A stretch of DNA of 6,095 nt. Source: WFZT01 sp964571845. GTDB taxonomy: Bacteria; Hydrothermota; Hydrothermia; B15-G9; WFZT01. Numbering within the stretch: position 1 is the first letter of the stretch; each line of letters opens with the position of its first letter. The notes beneath the pieces were generated by a model that was not told the DNA's origin, ran no database searches, and worked only from the letters and a program-made list of their open reading frames with translations. Shown in pieces: positions 1-5,789 of the stretch. The DNA lies in the NCBI GenBank assembly GCA_964571845.1, contig CAZNDM010000092.1:1-6095 (forward strand), read 5' to 3'. Made by a program: the position numbers and the translations under genes.

Positions 1-398
1 TAAACGGTGCCAAAAACTTTCTCGTCCCTCATCCGGAGAGAAAAGGCGATTATATCAGGTTTTCAGCAGCCGAGTCGCCAGAGGTGATGATCGAATACCG
101 GGGAACAATTGAGCTCAAATCCGGATATGGAGAAATTGAACTGCCGCATCTATTCGTTCTGATGTCAGAGCCAGAGACCTACACGGTAACGGTTACACCG
201 CAAACGCTTGAGCCTCCCGAAAGAATTGGGGCAGTTGTGGAAGGTGGAAAGGTGCGGGTTAAAGCTTTTGGTGGAGAAGAGGGCATGAAAGTGGCTTTTG
301 TGGTCTATGCGACGCGCAAGGGATACAGAGATTTTGATGTAGTCATTCCCGAGCCCGAAGGTCTGAAATACCACAAGAAGTTACATGGAGATAAATGA
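1..398 (+). CDS. C-terminal part of a fibre-like surface or secreted protein (5' end outside window)
   Basis: The reading frame is open from the first full codon at base 3 to the TGA at 396-398, giving 131 visible residues. It starts mid-domain, so the gene begins before the window. The internal GTG/ATG at 84 and 87 are not credible starts: the frame upstream encodes a conserved-looking NGAKNFLVPHPE segment and there is no Shine-Dalgarno. The pattern KNF-x-V-PHPE, then AAESPEVMIEYRG, then GEIELPHLF resembles, from memory, a module (KNF-x-I-xHP, VESPE, Y-x-G, ELP-x-x-F) found at the C-terminus of large repetitive bacterial surface or tail-fibre-like proteins, often near peptidase S74/endosialidase-chaperone-like regions. 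The following part (VAFVVYATRKGYRDF) fits its closing beta strands. No catalytic residues, membrane segment or sorting tail are visible, and the protein ends in a charged tail (KYHKKLHGDK). The role is inferred as structural. The domain match is by pattern only. Confidence 0.75.
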   Translation, partial: NGAKNFLVPHPERKGDYIRFSAAESPEVMIEYRGTIELKSGYGEIELPHLFVLMSEPETYTVTVTPQTLEPPERIGAVVEGGKVRVKAFGGEEGMKVAFVVYATRKGYRDFDVVIPEPEGLKYHKKLHGDK

Positions 399-402
399 TT
401 TT

Positions 403-449
403 AAATTAAGGGCGGGGAGAGCGAAGCTCTCCCCGCCCTTAATTTTTTT
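403..449 (+). terminator. Strong intrinsic terminator between convergent genes
   Basis: A perfect 20-bp inverted repeat pairs 403-422 with 426-445 around a GAA loop at 423-425. The upper stem is very G/C rich (GGGCGGGGAGAGC), and a seven-T run covers 443-449. It starts five bases after the stop codon of the plus-strand gene, so it is a textbook Rho-independent terminator for that gene. The 79-bp gap to the stop of the convergent minus-strand gene contains no other hairpin. On the minus strand the stem is followed only by a short broken T tract (AATTTAAAAT), so it may also stop that gene, but less efficiently. The apex GCGAAGC is a known exceptionally stable mini-hairpin in DNA. Confidence 0.93.
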
Positions 450-477
450 ATAGTAGCCCCCTAACACTCCAACCTTC

Positions 478-3400
478 TCATCGCGCTATAACGAGCTTCC
501 TCACACCCTCAAATTCACCTGCACGAACTCTGACAAAGTAGATACCCATTGAAAGTCCATCAGTATCCATCCTGATCTCGTGCATTCCAGGCTCAAGCTG
601 CCCCCATTCTATACTCTTAACAACTCTTCCACTTATGTCATAAACTTCCACATTCACTTTGGACCTCACAGGCAGGCTGAATTTCAGTTCAAAGTTTCTA
701 CCCGCTGGATTTGGCATAATTGGCAAGAATTTGAACTCAGTGGCAGGTGAATGGCCCTCCTCACCGATATGAAGTGTTCCGAGATTGAACTCAATTAAGT
801 CCCTTGTGCCTGTCCAGGCATAATCACCTGACGCTGTCGCTATGTACTGACCGTTGATGTAAAACCTGATCGAGTCACCGGGTGAGGCGCCCTCGTCAAT
901 CGTCGTAGTTGTGGGATCGTCTCCATAAACATGCATAAATCCGTAATATCCCTGATTTCTCACAACAAACATACCGCACAGCACACCGTCGGGATCATAG
1001 GCGGTGATCGTGTCGCCGACTTCAACAGGCGTGTCGTTCAAGCAGGCAAAGCCGTAATAATCAGTCCAGTAGGGCGTTGGAATGACACCATCGAGGTTTT
1101 CAGGTTTGTGCACAATTATCCCTGTCTCTCCCTTACTGCCTCTCACAACACCTTCACTGTAAATAAGGGTGTCTTCGGTATATGTTTTTATCCAGTAACC
1201 CAATCCGTTTCGCATCACGAAAAGATCGTTGTATGGACTTCCGGGCTGGTATGTCATTGCCACAGAATCGAAGGCGTTAACGACGGCAATGTTTCCAGCA
1301 ATCGAAGAAAGGGCTATTTCGACTGATTCTGTAACTTCTGGCAGATAACTCACGAGGTTCCATCCGGCATCAAGAGGGATAATCTCTGAGGAATGGATTT
1401 TAACACCATTTACGATAAGGGTGTCCTGAGAATTTACCTTGATCCAGTAACCGTGATAGGGATCCATTGCTGTGAGGTCGGAAAAAGCGGGCAATCCCGG
1501 ATCGTAAGTCCGTGCTCCGTTCCATGACATATCAAAGCTGGAGACCACGACGAGATTCTCCATTATTGAAGAAAGAACGCTGGTTATACCCGTATCCTCG
1601 GGCATGACATTGAAGGATATAAGGTTCCAGCCATTTCTGAGAACGATTGTATCTCCTGCAGTGGATGAGGCATCGAAATTGAGCTTGATAATGTCGTTGT
1701 TTGCGGTCCATACGGGCATATTGGGCCTGATGTTGTAAACATGGTTTCCATTGACCAGGAAGATCAGTGTATCATTGGGGCTTGCACCCTCGTCAATATC
1801 TGTTGTTGGATCGTCTCCGTAAACATGAAGGAATCCATACTGGCCCGGAGTGTTCACAAAATACACACCGCAGAGCACACCATCAGGATCGAACACCGTG
1901 ATGACATCCCCCTCTCTGATATTTTCTCCATCAACTCTCACCGTATCACCGTAAAAGTCAACTTTCAGGTGTGTGGGCACAGGTTCAGGCACCGGATACA
2001 GCTTGATTGTCAGGTTTGATGTGGGATTAACAACTCCATGAGCAAGTGTGGGATAATAGCCATTTGTAAAACATCTCAGATCAAAAGTGTCGTTAGGTGT
2101 TAGTCCGGAAATTACAAATCTGCCAAGTGCGTCTGTCGTGTATTCTTCAACCATCGTTGAATTTCTGAATACCTGAACAGTTCCAGTCTGCCCGATCAAG
2201 CTACCGTCTGGATTTATAAGTGAACCTGAAATAACATTTGCTGAGGAGCTAAGAACATGAAGAGAAACCGTGATTCTGTAAAGAGATTCATCAGGATCGT
2301 TGGATTCAATAAGGACAAAAGCAGTATATGTTGTATCAGCGTGTAGAGAATCAGTTGTAACGCCTATGGTGAGGCCCATACTACTGCCGGGACTGACCAC
2401 ACCTTCTGGAGGAGTTACAAAAAGCCATGGAACATCTTCAGCAGTTGTGCCGTCCTGACTTTCGCTAACCTGAAAATACAGGTTGCCCTCTCCTGTATTC
2501 TGAATCTCAAGCTCGCTTGAGCTCGTAGATCCCTGATAAATTTCAAACCCGACCGAATCCTGAGTAACGCTTATATCGGGTATAAGAGTAACTGTCATGT
2601 GTCCGGCACGAGAGAGTGAATATCCATCACCCCCACCAGCCCCAAGGTCGTTTCCATTTAAGTCAGCATATACCCATGTATTCCCGTTATCAATTGAAAA
2701 TCTAAATGCAAAGTCATATTCTCCGGGATTTGTAACAAAGAGTGTCCCCCGATACTTGTCATAAATCGAGTTGTAATCACCGGCATAACTTGCATCTGTC
2801 CAGCTCCATCCACCTTCCCATGGGAATGAACCACGAGGACCAAATCCCAGTTGAGCCATTACGCCGTTACCCTGACCTGCTGAGTCTGTCACTCCAGGTT
2901 CATAAACAATTGCATAAATTTCGGGCGTATTGGTTCCTGTAACTGCGATAATATTATCTGGACCAAGCAGTTTAACGGAATCGGGCACCTGATAGTAGCT
3001 GTAATCTTCGCCTATGTAGATATTGTCAATTCGAAAGTTTCCCACCACCGGTTTAAACCTTAATCTTATTCTTGCGCCCACATAAGGAGAAAGATCAGAG
3101 TAAAAAAGATACATGTTGTGATAACTTCCAAGATTGTGTTGCTGTAGATTTTGCCAGGTATGTCCCCTGTCAGTGGAAATCTGCCAGTTACCTTGATATA
3201 TTTTACAAACTTTTAAAACGGGGTGAGATGCATTCGTTAGGTCAATTTCGTTCCCCAGGGTAAGATAACCCCTATCAGTGGGATTAAGCCATGCTATTGA
3301 GCTATCAACACCCATGGTGAATTTCGGCTTCCATATTGAAGCGATCCACTTGTCCCGCGTGTAGTCAGTTTCAACATCGTCAAAGAAAGGATATGTGATC

Positions 3401-5376
3401 TGAGGGACCTCAGTTTCTTTGATCTCAATATCATCAATAAACCAGCCGTTTCCGCTGGATCCCTGATTCGAGCTGAAGACAAACTTGATTATGACATTTG
3501 AAGAACCTGCGTATTTTGAAAGATCTATCTGGACTTTGTGCCATCCATGTGTGTAATTGGTGAATTTATAAACAGTTTCCGTATAAAGTCCGTCTGATAC
3601 GCGAACATAGCAAAAGTCTCCTGATCTCACATCGGCGAATTCCCAGAAGCTGAGAACCGGCATATCAGCATTTGATAGGTCAATCCCGAGATAAAGGGTC
3701 CTCTCATACCATCCATTTCCATAATTACCCTCAGGAGATTCATTCCACGCGTGAATACCACTGTGGGCAAATCCCTGAGTGAGTCCCCATGGTCCATCAT
3801 ACGCCCAGTATCCACCTATCATAGATTCAAGGTCGTCTGTAAATGGATAACTTGCATACTCTGTAATCCAGTGAGTTGTAAAATCTATCTCATTGCTCCC
3901 AAGACTTCTGAAGTTCAATGTATCCACGATGAACACACGGTAATAATAGGTTGTGTTGGAACGAAGGAAATTATCGACAAAAGTTGTGTCGTTCTGATCC
4001 GTAATTCTGGCAACAAGTTCAGAATTCCAGTTCACGCCGGGATCCTCACTTCTTCTCAACTCATAAGCCCTGAAGTCTCCCCCTGAGTATTTGTGCCAGG
4101 TTAATCTCGCTGAGTGCGATGTGATATCAATTGCAGGTTCGAGCACCACATCCTGAGGAGCTTCCCTCACCATTATGTTGTCCACAAGACTCAACTCAGT
4201 GCTGACGAATGGGGCGAATCTGATCCTTAAGTGGGAACCGGCAAAGGCACTTAGGTCTATCTGATTGAATTTAAAATCATAGTTTGGATCCGGAGAAAGG
4301 CTGCCCACAAACTGCCATGAGAGGCCACCGTTGTTTGAGACCTCGAGATTAACACTGTGATTTGCGACATAGGCTCCAAACTGTGGTCGCCGGGCATTCG
4401 TCAAATCAATGTAATTACCAAGTGTCAGGGCACCACTTCTCGTTGATGGGGCAGTATTGCTTTTCCATGCAAAACTCCCGTTGAGCCCCTCAGATACAGG
4501 GATCCATGTGGAAGTTAGCCAGTATGACCTGATTGTTGAATCCTCTACATCATCAAAGAAGGGATATGGAACAACACTGATGTAAGAATCTTCAATGGAG
4601 ATGTCATCAATCCACCAGCCATCTCCGTTGTTATTTCCATCGGCTTTCAGCCTGAATCTCAAAATGACAATGCGACCTGTCCACTCGGTCAGGTCAATTC
4701 TGACTCTCTGCCAGTCACTTACACTCCCTCTCCTGTTGTAAAGTATGCTCCAGAATTCGCCAAAGTCCTGTGAAATACTGACTTCACAGAAGTCACCTGT
4801 GCCAAGTATGTACTTCTCCCAGTAATTTAAAACCGGCATGTTGGCTCCATTGAGATTCAAAACAAGATAGAGGGAGTTATCGTCACCGGAATTGTATGGT
4901 CCGTTTGGAGAATCAGTCAGACTGAAGGGTGGTGAATGGTATTCGACACTGGAAAGTCCCCAGGAGCAATCTGAAGCCTCCATGTAGTCTCTCAGACTGT
5001 TCGTATCTATTTCATCGGAAAAAGGATAGGTATTCTCGTCTGTGCGAGCGTGCACTGTGTTGGACATTTCACAGATAGAACCGGATGTATCTCTGACGAA
5101 TAACCTGTAATAATAAAGTGTCCCCGCATGTAATAATGAATCTCTGGTTGATAATGTGTTCTGGTCAGTTATCACTCTGATCAAGGTGTCATTGGTGGTA
5201 ACATTGTTATCCAGGGATCTGTAGAGAAGATAAGCGTCGAAATCACCTCCGTTGTATCGGGACCACGATAATGACATACCGTATTTGTCAATGTTGTATG
5301 GATCATTCAGGGTTATTGTTTTTGATGTAGCTCCCAGTAGCAACGGGAGCAGGATAATCAACAACCTTGACATCAT
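478..5376 (-). CDS. Giant secreted modular surface protein with T9SS-like C-terminal sorting domain
   Basis: Complete 1632-residue protein. The first of two adjacent ATGs is preferred because a perfect Shine-Dalgarno lies 7 nt upstream. Residues 1-18 are a signal peptide (hydrophobic LLIILLPLLLG, cut probably after A16 or S18, no lipobox cysteine). Order of modules: FN3-like 21-112; choice-of-anchor J/cleaved-adhesin-like jelly roll A 117-263 ending GDGWWIDDISI; jelly roll B 271-406; FN3-like 409-501; A 510-654 (GNGWFIDDIEI); B 662-791; a beta domain with YEPGVTDSAGQGNGV 797-933; ASH/BACON-like Ig domain 934-1041; carboxypeptidase-regulatory-like domain 1047-1128; C module 1134-1236; two GWNL repeats 1240-1324 and 1332-1410; second C module 1432-1533; sorting tail 1546-1632. 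Only nine cysteines are present. No protease, glycosidase or other catalytic signature is visible, so adhesion, binding or a structural surface role is inferred. Domain names rest on pattern recognition, not profile searches. It is transcribed alone. Confidence 0.95.
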   Translation of the reverse strand: MMSRLLIILLPLLLGATSKTITLNDPYNIDKYGMSLSWSRYNGGDFDAYLLYRSLDNNVTTNDTLIRVITDQNTLSTRDSLLHAGTLYYYRLFVRDTSGSICEMSNTVHARTDENTYPFSDEIDTNSLRDYMEASDCSWGLSSVEYHSPPFSLTDSPNGPYNSGDDNSLYLVLNLNGANMPVLNYWEKYILGTGDFCEVSISQDFGEFWSILYNRRGSVSDWQRVRIDLTEWTGRIVILRFRLKADGNNNGDGWWIDDISIEDSYISVVPYPFFDDVEDSTIRSYWLTSTWIPVSEGLNGSFAWKSNTAPSTRSGALTLGNYIDLTNARRPQFGAYVANHSVNLEVSNNGGLSWQFVGSLSPDPNYDFKFNQIDLSAFAGSHLRIRFAPFVSTELSLVDNIMVREAPQDVVLEPAIDITSHSARLTWHKYSGGDFRAYELRRSEDPGVNWNSELVARITDQNDTTFVDNFLRSNTTYYYRVFIVDTLNFRSLGSNEIDFTTHWITEYASYPFTDDLESMIGGYWAYDGPWGLTQGFAHSGIHAWNESPEGNYGNGWYERTLYLGIDLSNADMPVLSFWEFADVRSGDFCYVRVSDGLYTETVYKFTNYTHGWHKVQIDLSKYAGSSNVIIKFVFSSNQGSSGNGWFIDDIEIKETEVPQITYPFFDDVETDYTRDKWIASIWKPKFTMGVDSSIAWLNPTDRGYLTLGNEIDLTNASHPVLKVCKIYQGNWQISTDRGHTWQNLQQHNLGSYHNMYLFYSDLSPYVGARIRLRFKPVVGNFRIDNIYIGEDYSYYQVPDSVKLLGPDNIIAVTGTNTPEIYAIVYEPGVTDSAGQGNGVMAQLGFGPRGSFPWEGGWSWTDASYAGDYNSIYDKYRGTLFVTNPGEYDFAFRFSIDNGNTWVYADLNGNDLGAGGGDGYSLSRAGHMTVTLIPDISVTQDSVGFEIYQGSTSSSELEIQNTGEGNLYFQVSESQDGTTAEDVPWLFVTPPEGVVSPGSSMGLTIGVTTDSLHADTTYTAFVLIESNDPDESLYRITVSLHVLSSSANVISGSLINPDGSLIGQTGTVQVFRNSTMVEEYTTDALGRFVISGLTPNDTFDLRCFTNGYYPTLAHGVVNPTSNLTIKLYPVPEPVPTHLKVDFYGDTVRVDGENIREGDVITVFDPDGVLCGVYFVNTPGQYGFLHVYGDDPTTDIDEGASPNDTLIFLVNGNHVYNIRPNMPVWTANNDIIKLNFDASSTAGDTIVLRNGWNLISFNVMPEDTGITSVLSSIMENLVVVSSFDMSWNGARTYDPGLPAFSDLTAMDPYHGYWIKVNSQDTLIVNGVKIHSSEIIPLDAGWNLVSYLPEVTESVEIALSSIAGNIAVVNAFDSVAMTYQPGSPYNDLFVMRNGLGYWIKTYTEDTLIYSEGVVRGSKGETGIIVHKPENLDGVIPTPYWTDYYGFACLNDTPVEVGDTITAYDPDGVLCGMFVVRNQGYYGFMHVYGDDPTTTTIDEGASPGDSIRFYINGQYIATASGDYAWTGTRDLIEFNLGTLHIGEEGHSPATEFKFLPIMPNPAGRNFELKFSLPVRSKVNVEVYDISGRVVKSIEWGQLEPGMHEIRMDTDGLSMGIYFVRVRAGEFEGVRKLVIAR
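481..741 (-). other. Por/T9SS type A-like C-terminal sorting domain
   Basis: Residues 1546-1632 show the landmarks of the family: PNPA at 1555-1558, then alternating hydrophobic strands (FELKFSLP), VEVYDISGRVV near 1576-1586, GMHEIRMD near 1597-1604, and a final GIYFVRVRAGEF plus a short basic end (VRKLVIAR). In Bacteroidota and relatives this Ig-like fold directs proteins through the type IX system and is usually cleaved on the surface. FlgD Ig-like domains share the same short motifs, so in a poorly known phylum the export route remains an inference. No T9SS machinery gene lies in the window. Confidence 0.85.
778..1083 (-). repeat. C module copy 2
   Basis: Residues 1432-1533 repeat copy 1 with GDTITAYDPDGVLCG, then YYGFMHVYGDDPTTTTIDEGASP, then FYINGQYIA and DLIEFNLG. 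At DNA level the stretch near 890-960 and that near 1790-1860 are clearly related. This copy sits immediately before the linker into the sorting tail, so the D pair is bracketed by C modules. Confidence 0.85.
1147..1383 (-). repeat. GWNL module D2
   Basis: Residues 1332-1410 repeat D1: DAGWNLVSYLPE, then SSIAGNIAVVNAFD, then GLGYWIKTYTEDTLIY. The GW pair is offset by 89 residues and the GYWIK by 84 relative to D1, so the copies differ by a short deletion. A low-complexity linker (EGVVRGSKGETG) separates it from the second C module. Confidence 0.85.
1405..1659 (-). repeat. GWNL module D1
   Basis: Residues 1240-1324 begin DTIVLRNGWNLISF, pass through SSIMENLVVVSSFD and end at PYHGYWIKVNSQDTLIV. 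The GWNL-(I/V)-S opening and the GYWIK close define a repeat of about 85 residues that is common as pairs in extracellular proteins of FCB-related bacteria. It is followed directly by D2. Function is unknown. Confidence 0.85.
1669..1977 (-). repeat. C module copy 1, outer unit of the C-D-D-C region
   Basis: Residues 1134-1236 carry GDVITVFDPDGVLCG, then QYGFLHVYGDDPTTDIDEGASP and a closing FLVNGNHVY...DIIKLNFD. The second copy about 298 residues later shares DPDGVLCG, YGF-(L/M)-HVYGDDPTT and IDEGASP almost unchanged. The aspartate-rich centre (VYGDDP, DIDEGA) could bind calcium, but this is a guess from composition. The single cysteine at 1169 is conserved in the other copy (1467). Confidence 0.85.
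1993..2238 (-). other. Carboxypeptidase-regulatory-like domain
   Basis: Residues 1047-1128 follow the CarboxypepD_reg pattern: ISGSLINPDGSLIG at the start, a variable strand pair (VQVFRNSTMVEEYTTD), then A-L-G-R-F at 1083-1087 with ISGLTPNDTFDLRC, and closing strands to KLYP. It is a transthyretin-like beta sandwich common in surface and outer-membrane proteins. Nothing here suggests an enzymatic role. Confidence 0.75.
2254..2577 (-). other. ASH/BACON-like Ig domain
   Basis: Residues 934-1041 read PDISVTQDSVGFEIYQGS, then LEIQNTGEGNLYFQVS, then WLFVTPPEGVVSPGSS, and finish with YTAFVLIESNDPDESLYRIT. This is the usual order of the ASH/choice-of-anchor D and BACON group: a strand pair, an N-x-G turn, a W-x-x-V-x-P segment and a SNDP turn. 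The group is generally a spacer or ligand-binding Ig-like domain in exported proteins. Confidence 0.75.
2578..2988 (-). other. Beta domain with VPGVTD-type motif
   Basis: Residues 797-933 contain IYAIVYEPGVTDSAGQG, then AQLGFGPRGS, a tryptophan-rich WEGGWSWTDA, and GEYDFAFRFSIDNGNTWVYADL. From memory this resembles a small beta-sandwich that recurs in large secreted proteins and extracellular nucleases of several phyla, typically as VY-x-PG-x-T-(D/E)-x-x-G followed by YAYRFS-x-DGG-x-TW. I cannot give a confident family name. It links the duplicated jelly-roll part to the C-terminal half of the protein. Confidence 0.5.
3004..4152 (-). repeat. Tandem block copy 2 (FN3 + jelly roll A + jelly roll B)
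   Basis: This encodes residues 409-791, the second copy of the same ~390-residue block, with YSGGDFRAYELRRS, YPFTDDLE, MPVLSFWE, GDFCYV, GNGWFIDDI and YPFFDDVET in the same order. DNA identity is still visible where the domains close: the stretch near 3391-3450 resembles that near 4561-4620, 1170 bp apart. The copies have diverged well away from these landmarks, so the duplication is not recent. Only the two copies are seen. Confidence 0.85.
4159..5316 (-). repeat. Tandem block copy 1 (FN3 + jelly roll A + jelly roll B)
   Basis: This encodes residues 21-406. It aligns with the next block through shared landmarks offset by 389-393 residues: YNGGDFDAYLLYRS, YPFSDEID, MPVLNYWE, GDFCEV, GDGWWIDDI and YPFFDDVED. 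Sub-modules A and B both open with YPF-x-D-(D/E) and close with a (V/I)DDI or VDNI strand, so A and B are probably themselves ancient duplicates of one jelly-roll fold. This fold family commonly binds carbohydrate or protein, but no specific ligand can be read from the sequence. Confidence 0.85.
5323..5376 (-). other. Signal peptide of the giant surface protein
   Basis: Residues 1-18 have the usual three parts: a short basic start (MMSR), a hydrophobic core (LLIILLPLLLG) and a small-residue cleavage region (GATS). No cysteine follows the core, so this is a Sec/signal peptidase I type rather than a lipoprotein signal. Together with the C-terminal sorting domain it fits Sec export to the periplasm followed by type IX-like passage over the outer membrane. 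Confidence 0.88.
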
Positions 5377-5381
5377 TTTTA

Positions 5382-5390
5382 CACCTCCTT
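5382..5390 (-). promoter_or_regulatory. Perfect Shine-Dalgarno of the giant gene
   Basis: On the minus strand the bases read AAGGAGGTG, fully complementary to the usual 3' end of 16S rRNA over nine positions. The AAGGAGG core ends 7 nt before the first of two adjacent ATG codons (5374-5376) and 10 nt before the second, which selects the first. Such a long perfect match suggests strong translation initiation. Confidence 0.93.
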
Positions 5391-5410
5391 TTTAAATTTT
5401 CGACTTAAAG

Positions 5411-5440
5411 TTTATCCTGCTGGTGTTAACAAAGTGTTAA
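5411..5440 (-). promoter_or_regulatory. Candidate sigma70-type promoter overlapping the palindrome array
   Basis: On the minus strand TTAACA (5435-5440, one mismatch to TTGACA) is followed after 18 bp by GATAAA (5411-5416, four of six matches to TATAAT). Transcription would start near 5404 with a leader of about 28 nt before the ATG. The -35 hexamer is part of one TGTTAACA copy and the spacer holds another, so a protein bound to the array would block or reshape polymerase contact. The -10 is weak and the organism's sigma preference is unknown. Confidence 0.4.
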
Positions 5441-5472
5441 CAAAATGTTAACAGGATGAAATTCTGTTAACA
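5424..5472. promoter_or_regulatory. Four-copy TGTTAACA palindrome array, candidate operator
   Basis: Exact copies of the 8-bp palindrome TGTTAACA start at 5424, 5435, 5446 and 5465. The first three form a tandem repeat of an 11-bp unit TGTTAACAAAR, about one helical turn each, so they face the same side of the DNA. The fourth lies 19 bp further from the gene. A looser dyad, ATCCTG at 5414-5419 and CAGGAT at 5452-5457, brackets the first three. The array ends 48 bp from the start codon of the giant surface-protein gene. A cooperative regulator site is the natural reading. No regulator gene is in the window. Confidence 0.6.
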
Positions 5473-5673
5473 GCCCGATTTAGGGCGTATGAAATTCTTT
5501 CCATATCCAGTGCAGATGTTTATAGGAAAGTTGTCGGGTTAAACTGGTGTGGCTTTGAAACTGATATCTTCTTCCGTACTCTTCAGGTATGGGAAAAGAA
5601 ATCGAGAAAGGAAAGGCGGGGAGGTAGTGCGTGATCTTTTCCTGGCAGTATGGAGGTGATGCGGGAGTACAAA
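5473..5673. other. Quiet intergenic stretch
   Basis: I see no supported gene here. A 17-codon plus-strand frame from 5489 to 5542 (MKFFPYPVQMFIGKLSG) has no ribosome-binding site. A minus-strand frame covering the same bases ends in YKHLHWIWKEFHTP but has no recognisable family and runs back into the palindrome cluster. A purine-rich run covers roughly 5590-5625. A far-upstream promoter or a decayed gene is possible, but nothing shows it. Confidence 0.5.
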
Positions 5674-5686
5674 CAACCCCTCCCTG

Positions 5687-5743
5687 CTTTGTGGAGAGAT
5701 ACTTCCCGACCCCTCTCCCACAAAGCTTTGCTTTGTGGGGAGA
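5687..5743. repeat. Three-arm repeat with mutually exclusive hairpins
   Basis: CTTTGTGGAGAG (5687-5698) and CTTTGTGGGGAGA (5731-5743) are direct copies, and CTCTCCCACAAAG (5713-5725) between them is complementary to both. The central arm can pair leftward (14-nt loop) or rightward (5-nt loop CTTTG, one small bulge). No T run follows either form, so a terminator switch is not supported. Confidence 0.7.
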
Positions 5744-5755
5744 CACTCATCAACC

Positions 5756-5789
5756 CCTCCCCCGCAGCACATTTATGCTGTGGGGGAGG
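5756..5789. repeat. 14-bp hairpin
   Basis: CCTCCCCCGCAGCA (5756-5769) pairs with TGCTGTGGGGGAGG (5776-5789) with a single G-T wobble and a CATTTA loop. It is the longest uninterrupted stem in the intergenic cluster. No T tract follows on the plus strand, where the next bases are ATTAAGG, so it is not a standard terminator. Confidence 0.8.

Noticed and set aside
84..398. Short gene starting at the GTG/ATG at 84-89
   Set aside because: The frame is open to the window start and the upstream residues belong to the same conserved module, so this is the tail of a longer gene.
931..1326. Plus-strand frame of 131 codons antisense to the giant gene
   Set aside because: It lies wholly inside a well-supported coding region with clear domain structure. 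It is a shadow frame without a start signal.
5412..5453. Replication origin with iterons and a DnaA box
   Set aside because: The 11-bp repeats look iteron-like, but TTATCCTGC matches the DnaA box TTATCCACA at only six of nine bases, and there is no replication gene. A promoter operator fits better.
5489..5542. Small peptide MKFFPYPVQMFIGKLSG
   Set aside because: No ribosome-binding site, 17 codons only, and no sign of conservation can be judged here.
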